Shown in pieces: positions 46,578 through 57,838 of a stretch of 64,000 nucleotides of DNA. The translations under genes and the position numbers were made by a program. The notes below the pieces were generated by a model. It saw nothing but the letters and a program-made list of their open reading frames with translations, searched no databases and was not told the origin of the DNA. The stretch lies in the NCBI GenBank assembly GCA_051656785.1, contig JBOFJK010000006.1, positions 1-64,000 on the forward strand. Direction: 5' to 3'. Position 1 is the first letter of the stretch. Each line of letters starts with the position of its first letter. Source of the DNA: UBA710 sp051656785 (GTDB lineage Bacteria; Bacillota_I; Bacilli_A; Mycoplasmatales; Metamycoplasmataceae).

Positions 46578-47048
46578 ATGAAATCTCAAAAAACATTACT
46601 TACAAAAGAAAAAATAAATGAATTAAAACAAGAACTTAAAAGATTAATTGAAGTTGATAGAGTTGAAGTTATTCAAGAAATAAAAGATGCTAGAGCTCAA
46701 GGTGATTTATCAGAAAATGCAGAGTTCGATTCTGCCCGTGAAAAACAAGGAATCATTGAGGATAGAGTTAGAGAACTAGAAGACCTATTAGAAAATTCAG
46801 ATGTTCTAAAAAAACAATCATCAAATTCTACAGTTTCAATTGGAACTACAGTTGAATTAAAAATTGGTAAATCTTCAAAAAATGAAAATTATACAATTGT
46901 TACTACATATGAAACAAACCCATTTGAAAACAAAATTAGTAATCAATCTCCATTAGCAGTTGCTGTAATGGGTGCAAAAAAAGGAGATGTTGTTACTGTT
47001 GAAGGACCTAAAAAGTATGAAGTAACAGTTGTTAACATTATTGTTTAA
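46578..47048 (+). CDS. greA: Transcription elongation factor GreA
   Basis: GreA reactivates backtracked RNA polymerase by stimulating transcript cleavage. The 156-residue protein has the N-terminal coiled coil with the catalytic acidic tip (EIKDARAQGDLSENAEFDSA) and the C-terminal FKBP-like domain ending in SPLAVAVMGAKKGDVVTVE. Start follows TTAAGGAACG. It is followed by hpt after 11 bp. Confidence 0.97.
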   Translation: MKSQKTLLTKEKINELKQELKRLIEVDRVEVIQEIKDARAQGDLSENAEFDSAREKQGIIEDRVRELEDLLENSDVLKKQSSNSTVSIGTTVELKIGKSSKNENYTIVTTYETNPFENKISNQSPLAVAVMGAKKGDVVTVEGPKKYEVTVVNIIV

Positions 47049-47059
47049 TTTAAATTATT

Positions 47060-47614
47060 ATGGAAATTAAAGACAAGAGATTCACTAAAATTCTTTTTAC
47101 ACAGGAACAAATTGAAAATAGAATAGTTGAACTTTCATCATGAATTGATGAAATTTATAAAGACTCTAAAGATCTTATTTTAATTGGTCTATTAAAAGGA
47201 TCCATCCCCTTTCTTGCTCAATTAATTAAAACTATAAAAACAGAACATACATTAGATTTTATGACTATTTCCTCATATGGTGGAAATGTTAAAAATTCTG
47301 GTAATATCAAAATTATCATGGATTTAATTACTGATATTAGAGACAAGGATGTCTTAATTGTTGAAGATATTATTGATAGTGGTAAGTCATTGGAAAAAAT
47401 TAAAGAAAATTTAGAATCTAGACATCCAAAATCTTTAAGAATAATAACTTTACTTGATAAACCAACAAATCGTAAAGTAAAAATTGAAGCAGATATTTCA
47501 GGATTTATTGCTCCAGATGAATTTCTTGTTGGTTTCGGTTTGGATGTTAAAGAAAAAATGAGGAACATTCCTTTTATTGGTATTTTCAATAAAAAATATT
47601 TGAAAGAATTATAA
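47060..47614 (+). CDS. hpt: Hypoxanthine phosphoribosyltransferase
   Basis: Hpt salvages hypoxanthine and guanine with PRPP, essential where purines are not made. The 184-residue protein has ILIGLLKGSIPFLAQL, the PRPP loop VLIVEDIIDSGKSL and the C-terminal PDEFLVGFGLDVKEKMRNIP. The acidic pair in EDIID is intact. It lies in a probable operon with greA; no Shine-Dalgarno is evident before its ATG. Confidence 0.95.
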
Positions 47615-47638
47615 TAAAATACTATATAATAAGTTGTT

Positions 47639-48523
47639 ATGAAATTAGTTATAGTAGTAGACTCATCAACAGGATTGACAAAACAAGAAGCAGAGGCAAG
47701 AGGGTGACATTATTTACCACTTATTGTTAATGTTGATGGTAGTGAATATGAAGATGGGATTGGAATAAATTCAAGAAACTTTTTTGATATTTGTAAAGTT
47801 GAATCAAAAGTTTCAACATCTTGTTCATCAATTGGTCAAGTTCAACAATTATTAGAGGAAATTGCTAAACCAGATACATTTGTGGTTATTTATCCTATTT
47901 CTAAGCATCTTTCAGCTCAATATCAAAATTGTGTAAAAGGTGTAGAAGGTTTTGAAAATGTTCATGTTATTGCATCAGAAAACATTTTTATACCTATTAT
48001 TCAAGAATTAGTTGAATTAGAAAAAGGTGTAGAAAATAAAGATTTTACTATTAAAGAAGGTATTGATATTATCGAAAAGAAAATATCTAGAGATTTAAAT
48101 AATTTAGTTGTTATCCCTAAATACTTTGATAGTTTAGTTAGAGGAGGAAGATTATCTCCTTCGGCAGCTAAATTAGCCAAACTTTTAAAAATTGTTCCAA
48201 TAATTACTTTAAAAGATGGTAAATTAGAAAAATTAGGAAAAGGAAGAATTTTTGATAAAACAGCAGTTAAAACAGTTGTTGATACTTACAAAAAATTAAA
48301 TAAAAAGAATGAAAATTATGTAATGATTTTTGCACATTCAATGAATCCTGATAGAAAACAAATAATGAGTGAAATCACTGCTCAAGTAAATAATAAAATG
48401 CCATTTATTGAAGTGTTAATTCCACCTTCAATTGCTATCCATACTGGACTCGAGGCTCTTGCTGTTATATTTATAAAACCTAAATATTTAATAAGTGAAT
48501 ATAATTTAAAAGGAAAACAATAA
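47639..48523 (+). CDS. DegV family fatty-acid-binding protein
   Basis: DegV-family (FakB-like) proteins bind a fatty acid for a kinase partner, feeding phospholipid synthesis. The 294-residue protein has the family start VIVVDSSTGLT, the ligand-site STSCSSIGQVQ, VIYPISKHLSAQYQN, the block LVRGGRLSPSAAKLAKLLKI, and the C-terminal PPSIAIHTGLEALAVIFI. TATAAT at 47625-47630 is 8 nt from the ATG without Shine-Dalgarno. Confidence 0.92.
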
Positions 48524-48531
48524 TAAATAAA

Positions 48532-49278
48532 ATGAATTTAGAGAAAATCTTTCCTAAAATATTTCAAAGATCAATAGAAAAAACCTCTACTAAAAATCTT
48601 TTAATTTCTTATGCATTAATGTGGATGGGTGTAGGTGTTGCACTTATTTTTTTAATGACATATTTAGTTATGGCTGTTGAACCTGTTCGTGATCTTGTTA
48701 GTAAGCTTGCACTTTCAGCATTTGGTTGAACTATTCTTTTTGTGACAAATATAAGTTTAATACTTACAATAGTATTTTTGATGAATAAATTAAGTACCCC
48801 TCTACTGGCAATACTATATTTAACTTTTGTTTTTATACAAGGGTTGTTTGTTTCTACAACTTTATATTATTCCGGCTTTGGAACACAAGCTGAAGGGTTG
48901 AAAAATGTCTTTCTATTATTTCTAGTGCCATCAGGAATTTTTGTGATAATGGGATTACTTGGTTATTTCCAAATATTTGATTTTTCTAAGATAGGACCAT
49001 TCTTATTTTTTGCCACAATTGGTTTAATATTTTTTTCTATTTTTATACACTTCTTTGGTGGTGATACTTCTGAAAAATGATACTCAATTGCCGGGATTAT
49101 AATCTTTTCATTATGAATTGGTTTTGATATTTGATGAATTCAAAGAACTTCACAACAAATAGAATTTAATTCTGGAATTGAAAAAGCAGAACTTGTTAGA
49201 ATTGGATTAATATTTGGTATTCGATTATTTATTGATTTCATTAATATTTTAATATTTGTAGCTAGACTAGTTAGATAG
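48532..49278 (+). CDS. Bax inhibitor-1/YbhL-type membrane protein
   Basis: The 248-residue protein has seven hydrophobic helices and the general layout of Bax1-I (YbhL/YetJ) proteins: MWMGVGVALIFLMTYLVM near the start, ILYLTFVFIQGLFVST in the middle, and a C-terminal acidic-Asp region (GFDIWWIQRTSQQI; RLFIDFINILIFVARLV). Members are pH-sensitive calcium leak channels in some bacteria. Start lies 8 bp after degV, so likely cotranscribed. Confidence 0.82.
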
Positions 49279-49290
49279 TGAAATACTTTA

Positions 49291-49315
49291 ATCATTATTT
49301 AAATAATGATATAAT
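49291..49315 (+). promoter_or_regulatory. 20-bp palindrome abutting an extended -10
   Basis: ATCATTATTTAAATAATGAT (49291-49310) is a perfect palindrome. Its last bases make up the TGA of a TGA-TATAAT extended -10 (49307-49315) for the lipoprotein gene. A regulator dimer bound here would sit on the promoter. Confidence 0.6.
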
Positions 49316-49340
49316 TTTAATATTTTCTAAAGGAGCAATT

Positions 49341-50687
49341 ATGATTACTAAATTATCTAAAAAAATCATTTTAATTGGCATGTCATTAATTTCAATTGTC
49401 CCAATTCCATTTACCATATCTTGCTCTAATCAGGATAACTCAATTGAGAATGAATTATTAGATTTAGAATTAGCTAAAGATGTTCAATTAAAAATAGAAT
49501 ATAATGAAGCTCAACTAAATGAAATTAATTTAATTGATCTAGGTTCAAATACTGAACAATTAGATCAAAATGCAAATTTAATAAGTAACTCTTTTAATAA
49601 TGAACAATTAGCAAATATTTTTATTTTACCAGAATCTAAGACAGCTGAAACAGATGAAAAATATGGTATTTTTTATTCTTGAGATTTTACTAAAAAAAAC
49701 ATAGTTTCATTTGACAGAAATGGAAACATCTTATTTGAAGTTTATGTAAATGTAGGATTAAAAACTTCAACCTCTTTTGTAACCAAACCAAGAATTTTTA
49801 CAATTAATATTGAAGATACAACTATTGAAGAAGAAAGTCAAAATGTCAATCCAGAAGGAGAACCGATTTTAGTTACAAAACCTGCATCAAGATACATCTA
49901 TAATGGTGTTGATGAAGATGGCCTGCAAGTAACTTATAAATTCCAACCCGTTCGTAAAGATGTCTTTGAAAAAGCTAAAAAATTCAATATCGATTTTTAT
50001 TCTCAGGACTCATTAATCAATAATAGACCAGTGATTGTAGAATCAGGTGCTGCTGATCATTCTGCTATTGATGCATTAGGTAAAAGATTGGTAAAATCTC
50101 CTACTTCTACATCTAGTAATGAGACAAAATATAGATTTAGTATTTCTCAAGCTGACTTTGATGAATTAAAACCTAGAAAAGGTATTTATAAAATTAGAGT
50201 AACTCCTGAAAGTGACCAAGTATTCAATAACGAATTTATTACTTATGCCAGAGAAACATACCAAATTTCTTTTGATAAACACTACTATTTTTATGAAGAA
50301 AACTTTACTTTTAAAATGCCTACCGATAGTAATAAAACAACTCATAATAGTGCAAACACAATAGAAGCTACTAGAGTTACAGACAGTATAGTAAATAGTG
50401 ATTTAGCATTTATTCCCACTTTAAAAAATCCTGGTGTAATTATTGGGAAAAATGCTGAAGAAATTGTTAAATTGAATAATTCAATGGCTGGTGGTATATT
50501 TCTTCCTCCAAGATTTTCTAGACAATATTCCATTGAACCAACTAAACCAATATCAATTGATATAACTTTAGTAACTTCATCAGCAGATGATGAAATAAGT
50601 TTTTCTTTAACGGTCAATGTAGGTAGTGGGAAATATCAAATTAATAGAACAGTTGTTAAGAAAGTAAAAGTTAAACATTTATTGTAA
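49341..50687 (+). CDS. Lipoprotein, unknown
   Basis: The 448-residue product starts after AAAGGAGCAATT and has a lipoprotein signal: basic N-terminus, hydrophobic core and Cys28 (PFTISC-SNQ). The mature part is beta-rich, with a middle segment YRFSISQADFDELKPRKGIY and IYKIRVTPESDQ resembling Ig-like strands, and a basic C-terminus (VVKKVKVKHLL). The family is not recognised. It lies immediately before the F1-like ATPase cluster and could be a surface partner of it; other mycoplasmas have surface subunits in such clusters. A T-rich tail region follows its stop. Confidence 0.8.
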
Positions 50688-50837
50688 TTTTTTTTTTAAA
50701 ATAATATTTTTTATTTCTCTTTTTTTAATTTATAATTTAATATAGATTTACTAATTTAATTCTGTTCTGCAACTTGAATGTTTGTAAATATTGCATTTTA
50801 TTTTAAAAGAATGTTTTGTTGAATGAGATTAAATCTA

Positions 50838-50846
50838 TGATATAAT
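50838..50846 (+). promoter_or_regulatory. Extended -10 of F1-like ATPase operon
   Basis: TGA-TATAAT, about 57 bp before the ATG at 50903, with GGAAAAGGAAAT as Shine-Dalgarno between. No -35 seen. Confidence 0.65.
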
Positions 50847-50902
50847 ATAAAAAATTTATTTATGAATTTAAAAGAATTTTGAAAATTGGAAAAGGAAATT
50901 AT

Positions 50903-51724
50903 ATGCAAGATAAAAATACAAACTTAGAGGACAATAAGCAAAATAATAGTTTGGGAAATAAAGTATCTTTTGAACCTAAGTCAGCACAAGAAGGAAAAAA
51001 ATTCTCTGGAACTTTATCATATGAAGATATTATTTCACAAACTAAAGAAATGTCTTTCTCAGTTGTTAAAACAGAAAAGGAATTAATTGAAGAAGATTCT
51101 AAAAAAAGAATTGAAAAGATTAATGCTCTAGAAGAACATTTTAATGATTTAAATGCAAAACCATTATCTTCAATTGATTCATATGAAAGTTACAACTTGG
51201 TTTTAAATAAATCAGTTTGAAATTACAATGAGATTTCTCAAAGAAATACAAAATTTACAATTAAGGATATGGTTTTACAAACACACATCTACATTTATGA
51301 TGGAGTAATTATTCCTGTTGAAGAAGTTGAAAAAACATTAAATAGTTTTTTAGATACAATTATGAAAAAAATAGTTTTAGGTTATCCAGTTGTTCTAAAT
51401 CCAATTCTAATTATTGATGTTATTCGTTTTGATAAATCTAAAATTATTCCAGTAGCAATTGCTAACCCTAAACTATTGCCTCCAATTGGCATTGTTGAAT
51501 GAACTTCTTTAGTTAAGGATGAAGGAAATAATTATTTAATTATTGATTCATTTATTAAATTATTAGATAATGCTCTTAATAATGGACATGAAGCTGAATT
51601 CTTTCCTGGGACAATCTTAGTTAGAGGTATTAGTGGAATTACTTCATTATTTGTTGATGAAAAAGCAGCTGATGATTTCAATAAACTTGTTCAAACATTA
51701 GCAAGCAATAAAAACAAAAAATAA
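50903..51724 (+). CDS. F1-like ATPase-associated protein (DUF2714-like)
   Basis: The 273-residue protein begins MQDKNTNLEDNKQNN after AAAGGAAAT; an ATG 8 codons earlier is in frame but lacks a Shine-Dalgarno. After a disordered Asn-rich start come SYEDIISQTKEMSFSVVK and a mixed alpha/beta domain with VVLNPILIIDVIRFDKSKII and FFPGTILVRGISGITSLF. Length, composition and position before a gamma-like gene match the protein encoded second in the mycoplasma F1-like (type 2) ATPase cluster (MSC_0623/DUF2714 type). Its role is not known; it may help link the F1-like head to the membrane part. Confidence 0.7.
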
Positions 51725-51757
51725 TTCAATAGTTATATTTAGAAAGGGGAGTGTTGT

Positions 51758-52783
51758 ATGAAATTAAAAGAAGTTAAAGATAAAACAGATAAACTAACAT
51801 TTTTTCTTAGTTACGTTGAAACATCTAAAACACGTGTTTTGCAACTAATTAGACAAGAAATAAATAAGTTAGACAACATTCAAAACTTAAAAGAATCAAA
51901 TTTAAGTTTACTTCATGCCATAGAAGAGCGTTGATTTGTTAAAAAAGGAATAACTTTTTTTGAAAAGAGTTCCAACAATTTTAAAGCTATTGCAAGAAAT
52001 AAAGTTAATGCAACTATTTATTTTTTAGTTGATCCGAAAAAGATGGATATTTATACTAAGAATATGCTTAAGAAAATGGAAGAAGTTCTTGTTGAAACAG
52101 TTACACCAGATGACTACATAGTTACATTTGGATCTAATGTTAATTTAATGTGTCAAAAACTTGAATTGAATGTAATTGAACATTTTGATTATTCTGCTTA
52201 TGAAGATTTTGAAGAATTTTCACAAAGAGTAAGTGCATTAATTGAAATAGGTATAAAGAACAACTTATTTAACAAAGCAATGTTGATGATAGCTCAGGTT
52301 TCAAAAGAAAGTCATAATAAAATTATTTCTAGACAAATTCTTCCTTTTGAAAACTTTGCAATAAAATCTAATTCTAACTTAGAAAAAAGTAAAAGCATTG
52401 ATGAAGAAGATAAAAATAATATTTTTGATATAAATGAAAATCTTAAAGGTCACAAAAAGATTGTTTTTGATATAAATATTGGTAAAGCAGAATGGAATCC
52501 TGATATTTATGTTTTACATGAACAACTAACTAAAACAATTATCAAACAAGGTATTTATGAAACTAAAGTCATAAGTGATATTGAGCAATATAATTTAGAA
52601 CTCCATTTACTTGAAGAAAAGAAACATAAATTAACTGATCAAAAAGCTGCCTTAATTTTACTTTATAATAAAGCTAGAAAAGAAGAATCTACATTACAAT
52701 CATTACTATTGTATGCAGCCTTCAAGGTCAGAAAAGAAGAAGAAGATGTTCCCTTGTTCAATATTAAGGAGGCAACAAAATAA
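51758..52783 (+). CDS. F1-like ATPase gamma-like subunit
   Basis: The 341-residue protein is mostly long charged helices at both ends (MKLKEVKDKTDKLTFFLSYV; EQYNLELHLLEEKKHKLTDQ and a final KVRKEEEDVPLF), as in the coiled-coil rotor shaft gamma, around a middle domain. It is the third gene of the cluster, where other mycoplasmas have a gamma-like subunit (MSC_0622 type). Similarity to true AtpG is weak by eye, so the call rests on layout and context. Start follows AAAGGGGAG; the stop overlaps the next ATG (TAATGG). Confidence 0.72.
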
Positions 52784-53385
52784 TGGAAAATTCAAATAAA
52801 AGACAATTATTATTAACTACTTCTATAAATCCAGATTTACTAAATTTAATTTATTCAAGAGATAGTGAAATCATAATTGATATAACAATCTTAACAATTG
52901 ACTATAAACCGATTCAATTAAAATTAGGAAATAACTTTATTTCAAAAGGCAGTACATCAGATGTTATAACAATTTATGATGTTGCAGCATTAGTGATAAA
53001 GTATAGAGACAAAAATGTTGATGGTGCAGAAGTAAAAACACATTTTGTTATGGCGGAAGATGTAATGCGAGTTTCTAATAAATCTGGGGATTTGGTTATG
53101 TTGAATGGTAAATTTGATATAATTCCAGATAAGATGTTAGCAGAAGTTTATAAGAATTTTTCAAATTCAAAAACAATTAACTTAGAACAACTTGAAGACA
53201 TATTAGAATTGTCTAGAAACCAACCAATATTGAAAGCATACAATCAATTATCAAATTACTTCTCAGTAGAGAATTATGCAAATAACAACAATGTCTTCAA
53301 ACTATTAAAACATCAGGATGAAGCAATAAAAGTATCTAAAAAAGTATTATTAAAATCAATAGTAGCATGAGAGATAAGGAAATAA
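52783..53385 (+). CDS. F1-like ATPase epsilon-like subunit
   Basis: The 200-residue protein overlaps the previous gene by one base. The first 125 residues are beta-rich like the AtpC sandwich (LLLTTSINPDLLNLIYSRDS; IDITILTIDYKPIQLKL; VMLNGKFDIIPDKMLAEVY). The rest is helical. Position between gamma-like and alpha-like genes is that of the epsilon-like subunit in mycoplasma F1-like clusters (MSC_0621 type). It is longer than ordinary epsilon (about 135). Confidence 0.68.
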
Positions 53386-53398
53386 AAAAGGAGTATTT

Positions 53399-55009
53399 AT
53401 GACAAAACAAAACGAATTAAAAATAATAGCTATCAAAGATAATATTATTACAGTTGAGGGAGAACATGATTACCAATTTCTTGAAGAAATTAGGTTTGGT
53501 AACAATGTTAATGGTATTGTACTTAAAGCCACAGGTGTAAAAGCTTATGTTGCTCTACTAAAAGTAGAATCTCAAAATGCATTAAAAATTGGTTCAAAAG
53601 CATATGCTACAGGAGAACAATATACAGCTGACATTTTCAATAACTATTGAGGGTCAGTTATTGATATCGATGGAATACCAATGATTTCAAAAAGTAAAGT
53701 AACTGAAGTTAAAAAAATTGAATCAAGAGATGTTTTTGCAGAAGCTAAACCTATTTATGCTAGAGAACTTCTAAATGAACCATTAGTTACAGGTACATCT
53801 GCTATCGATGGAATCTTACCAATTGGTAAAGGACAAAAAGAACTTATTATTGGTGATAGAGGAACTGGTAAAACATCAATTGCAGTTACTGCTATGATTG
53901 CCCAGAGCAACTATAATGTAAAAAATATTTATGTTGCTATTGGTAAAAAGCGTGAGGAAGTTGTTGAGATTTTTAACACACTTCAAGAAAAAGGAGTTAT
54001 GGATAAATCAATTATCTTAACTGCTGCTTCTGATGATACTGCTACTACAAAATATCTTATTCCTTATATGGCCACTTCGATTGCCGAACACTATCAAGAA
54101 CAAGGCGATGACATTTTATTAATTTTTGATGATCTTTCTAACCATGCTGATGCTTCCCGTGAACTATCACTCCTAATTGGTGGAGCACCTGGTCGTGAAG
54201 CTTTTCCAGGAGATATCTTTTTTACTCACTCAAGATTACTTGAAAGATGTGGTAAATTTACTGATAAATTTGGTGGTGGCTCAATTACAATCCTTCCAAT
54301 TGCTCAAACATTAGCTGGAGATATTTCAGGATATATTCCTACAAACTTAATTTCTATAACTGATGGTCAAATTTATACTTCTACAACAGTTTTCAATGAA
54401 GGTAGAAGACCAGCTTTAGAAATTACAGTTTCTGTTTCTCGTCTAGGTTCAGCCGTGCAAACACCTTCAATGATAAAGGCTACTTCAGGACTAAAGCGTT
54501 TAATTTCAGAATATGAAGACCAGAAAAAATTAGCTTCATTTAATTCAAATTTATCTATTGCAGATAGAGAAAGAAATAAAAAAGGTAAGGCATTTGAAAT
54601 GATGATTGACCAAAAAGAATATGAAGTTATTGATTACAACACTTCAGTAATATTGTTTTTTCTACTAAAAAATGGATTCCTATCTTTCTATAATAATGAA
54701 ACTACTAGTGAATCAGAAAATGAAATGTATGTTATTAAAAACATCCTTAAAGTATTTTTATCAAAAGATGTTCTTGGTATAAAAATGGCAGGTCTTTTAA
54801 ATAGAAAATCAATCACAAATGATGTTGTTCAACTATACCTAAAACACATTATTTTACCATTGTTAAAATACCACATTTTATCTGAAAACAAGTGACTACG
54901 TAATAATCCTGAATTTATTAAAACTTTCAAAGATATAAGAAATGATGGAAGAGTATTATTGTCTTATGAAAGAAGAGGATATGAAAAGGGGATAGCATAT
55001 GAAATTTAA
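53399..55009 (+). CDS. F1-like ATPase alpha-like subunit
   Basis: The 536-residue protein is homologous to AtpA: an N-terminal beta-barrel, then GTSAIDGILPIGKGQ, the P-loop GDRGTGKTSIAV (about 152-163), ILTAASDDTATTKYLIPYMA, ILLIFDDLSNHADASRELSL, GAPGREAFPGDIF and the arginine-finger loop VSVSRLGSAVQT. Unlike many divergent copies the P-loop Lys-Thr is kept. Starts after AAAAAAGGAGTATTT. It overlaps the beta-like gene by 11 bp. The cluster lacks a, b and c (F0) genes, so it is not the ATP synthase. Confidence 0.92.
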
Positions 55010-57071
55010 TTCTAAAAAAGAAAAAGAGGATTTTCTAAAAAAACTTACTCTTGATAATTTAAAGAAAGTTGCAAAATTTGGTAAGATTGCAACACCTGGT
55101 AAAATAACTAAGAAAACAATTATTGACAAAATTATTGATTTTGATTCTAAAAATGATGACATGATTATAAATTTTGTTGTTAAAAATAGGGAAAAGTATG
55201 CAACTTTTAAAACTCAGGTTATTAAAGTTGGAAAAACTCAAACATTAAAAATGGGCAAAACTCAAGCTCTAAAATTAGGTAAAACAAAAACTCAAACATT
55301 GAAAGTGGAAAATAAGTCATCATCTACAAAATCTATTTCAGTTTCTCCTACATTAGAGAAAATGAATAGTGAAGTTGAAAGATCATTTAGTAATCTTACT
55401 GAAAGTACAAAGTACAAAATTTACTTACCTGAACAATTGGCATTAATGAATGAACAACAACTTGATGTTCTATGTGATATCCATGGTATATTACAAATTA
55501 ATCGTGCAGATAAAGTTAAAACAATTAAAGCAATTCTTTTGGCTCAAACAGATATTAAATTTATTAGAAAATCTCTTTCTTCAGAGAAAAAATTTGAAAA
55601 ATTTGTGCCCACAAATGCAATTTCTTCATTAGAAGATAGACCAGTTGTTATTAAAGGTTTAATTGTTGAAGTTAAATCACAAGTTTATAAAATTCAAATA
55701 ACTAAAGCAGTTGAAAAACCGATTATTGGTTCAATTTTTGAAGTTAAATTACAAAATGGTGAAAAACGTATTCTTGAGGTGTCTGATATTATTAATGAAA
55801 AACTTGTCTCAACATTTGTATTAGGTAAGGAGCAAGGTTTAACTATTGGAACTCAATTAGAATCAAAAAACCAACCATATTCTTTACCAATAAGTGAAGC
55901 TATTCTAGGTCGTGTTGTTGATCCTGTTGGACGTATTCTTGATAATCCAAGTTATAAACTAACAGGAAAACAATATACTCCAATGCAAGTTAGTGATAAG
56001 TATGAAAAACAAAGATATAATATTATTCCTAAGACTGAAATTTTAGAAACAGGAATCAAAGTTATTGACATTTTATTACCAATTCCTAAAGGTGGTAAAA
56101 CAGGTCTTCTTGGAGGGGCTGGGGTTGGTAAAACAATCATTGTTCAAGAACTTATTAATACATTCATTAAACACCATGATGGATTATCAATCTTTACAGG
56201 GATTGGTGAACGTATTCGTGAGGGACATGAATTGTGAAAAGAAGCAGCAGAATTAGGTTTCTTAAGTAAAACAACCTTTATCTTTGGGCAAATGAATGAA
56301 TCTCCAGGATTAAGATTCCGTTCAGGTTTCACAGGAGTTAAAGTTGCTGAATACTTTAGAAATAACTTAGGAAAATCAGTTCTATTATTTATGGATAATA
56401 TTTTCCGTTATGTACAAGCTGGTTCAGAGATTTCAACACTATTAGAAAAAACGCCATCAGCTGTTGGATATCAACCAACTCTAGTTTCAGAGATGGGTAA
56501 ACTACAAGAAAGAATCAATTCAACAATTGATGGAGATATTACTTCTATTCAGGCAATGTATATTCCTGCTGATGACTTTACAGATCCAGCTGCTGTTGCT
56601 GCCTTTGCTCACTTTGATTCAACAATAATTTTAAGTAGACAATTAGCGGCAGAAGGAATTTATCCTGCTGTTGATCCATTGGCTTCATCTTCAAAACTAT
56701 TATCAAGAAAGTATACTTCTCAAAAACACATTAATATTGCTAAATCAACTATTAAGTTCTTAGAAAAACTAAAATCACTTGAAGATATTATTAACATTCT
56801 AGGATTTGACTCATTAACTGAAGTTGATAAGAAAAATGTTAGAATTGGAAGAAGAGCTAAAAGATTCTTGACTCAACCATTCATAATTTCTGAAAAATTC
56901 TCAGGAATGAAAGGTAAATTTGTAACTCTTGAAGAATCGTTATCAAGTATGGAAAGAATTCTATCTGGAGAATTAAATCATATACCTGATTCATTCTTCT
57001 CATATGTTGGAGTTGTTGAAGAGGCTATCACTAATTATGAAGCCAGTTTAGAAGAAACAAAAACACTATAA
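54999..57071 (+). CDS. F1-like ATPase beta-like subunit with SAP-like N-domain
   Basis: The 690-residue protein joins a ~220-residue N-terminal extension to an AtpB-like core. The core has P-loop GGAGVGKT (about 372-379), the catalytic Glu region IGERIREG (Glu near 404), MNESPGLRFRSG, LLFMDNIFRYVQAGSE and DPAAVAAFAHFDSTIILSR. The extension has two helical SAP/HeH-like units (about 8-50, LKKLTLDNLKKVAKFGKI; about 145-185, LMNEQQLDVLCDIHGILQ) joined by a Lys/Thr-rich stretch with a GKTQTLK-type tandem repeat. Length is far above the usual 470. It ends the operon. Confidence 0.92.
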
Positions 57072-57084
57072 TTTGAATAAAAAG

Positions 57085-57107
57085 AACACTTAAAATGGTG
57101 TTTTTTA
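57085..57107 (+). terminator. Weak terminator after ATPase operon
   Basis: AACAC and GTGTT form a short stem followed by a T-run. Confidence 0.45.
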
Positions 57108-57175
57108 TTTAAATTTTAGCCTTATTTTATTAAGATAAATATACTTTAATAATCTAATCAATTACTTTAATTTCA

Positions 57176-57184
57176 TGGTATAAT
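57176..57184 (+). promoter_or_regulatory. Extended -10 before small-membrane-protein genes
   Basis: TGG-TATAAT, 31 bp before the ATG at 57216. Confidence 0.6.
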
Positions 57185-57215
57185 TTACAATTAGATAATT
57201 AGAGAAGGTTATTTT

Positions 57216-57326
57216 ATGTTAGATAGAAATGAAAAGAAGAAAAAACTTTATATAATTATTAGTGCATTTGCATTTATGGTTATTTCTGTATTTGCAGTTG
57301 TAGTAATTATCTCAGTAGCATTATAA
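57216..57326 (+). CDS. 36-residue single-helix membrane peptide
   Basis: Reads MLDRNEKKKKLYIIISAFAF then a hydrophobic VISVFAVVVIISVAL to the stop. It has a Shine-Dalgarno (AGAGAAGG) and its own extended -10, so it is likely expressed. A short charged cytoplasmic end and a single helix fit a small regulatory or assembly peptide. It lies between the ATPase operon and an anchored protein. Confidence 0.65.
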   Translation: MLDRNEKKKKLYIIISAFAFMVISVFAVVVIISVAL

Positions 57327-57364
57327 TTGAGAAATAAAAGATAATAATCAGATAGGATTTAAGT

Positions 57365-57829
57365 ATGGGAAACATTGGAAAACATAAAACTAAATTGGCA
57401 CTTATAACTTTAGGATCAATAATGGCAGTTGGTGCACCTATGATTATTATGGGCTCTATTTATGCATTTAATGAAATTTCTATATCTCCAAAACAAGAAA
57501 ATTTAAATAAATTCTATGAACAAGAAGAAGGGTCATTGTTTTCTCCAATTAACTTCACCATTTCTCAACCATCACCTTCACCTGAAGGTAAATTCCTAGT
57601 TAAAAATGTTACTATTGATAATATTGAATTTTCTAAAATTGAGAATCTTAAAAATTCTTTATATAACCTTGAAATCATAAAAATTACACCTAATGTTGAT
57701 GAAGCGACATTAAAATTTAGTTATAAGGTATCTTTAATTTTAGATCCGGCTGTTAATATTACAAAAGAAAGTGAAACATACAATGGTTTTTTTGATAATT
57801 TTCAAAAATTTCAAATTTTTTCTAAATAA
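57365..57829 (+). CDS. Anchored surface protein, unknown
   Basis: The 154-residue product has an N-terminal helix (ALITLGSIMAVGAPMIIMGS) after GNIGKHKTK and an outer part (about 45-150) that is beta-rich (FLVKNVTIDNIEFSKIENL; ATLKFSYKVSLILD). No Cys lipobox, so anchored by the helix. It is 38 bp after the small peptide gene and 9 bp before the LRR lipoprotein; probably one operon. Confidence 0.68.
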   Translation: MGNIGKHKTKLALITLGSIMAVGAPMIIMGSIYAFNEISISPKQENLNKFYEQEEGSLFSPINFTISQPSPSPEGKFLVKNVTIDNIEFSKIENLKNSLYNLEIIKITPNVDEATLKFSYKVSLILDPAVNITKESETYNGFFDNFQKFQIFSK

Positions 57830-57838
57830 TATATTTAG

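Noticed and set aside
50903..57071. Calling the cluster the F0F1 ATP synthase
   Set aside because: No a, b, c or delta genes are present, the order is gamma-epsilon-alpha-beta, and the beta-like subunit has a long extra N-domain.
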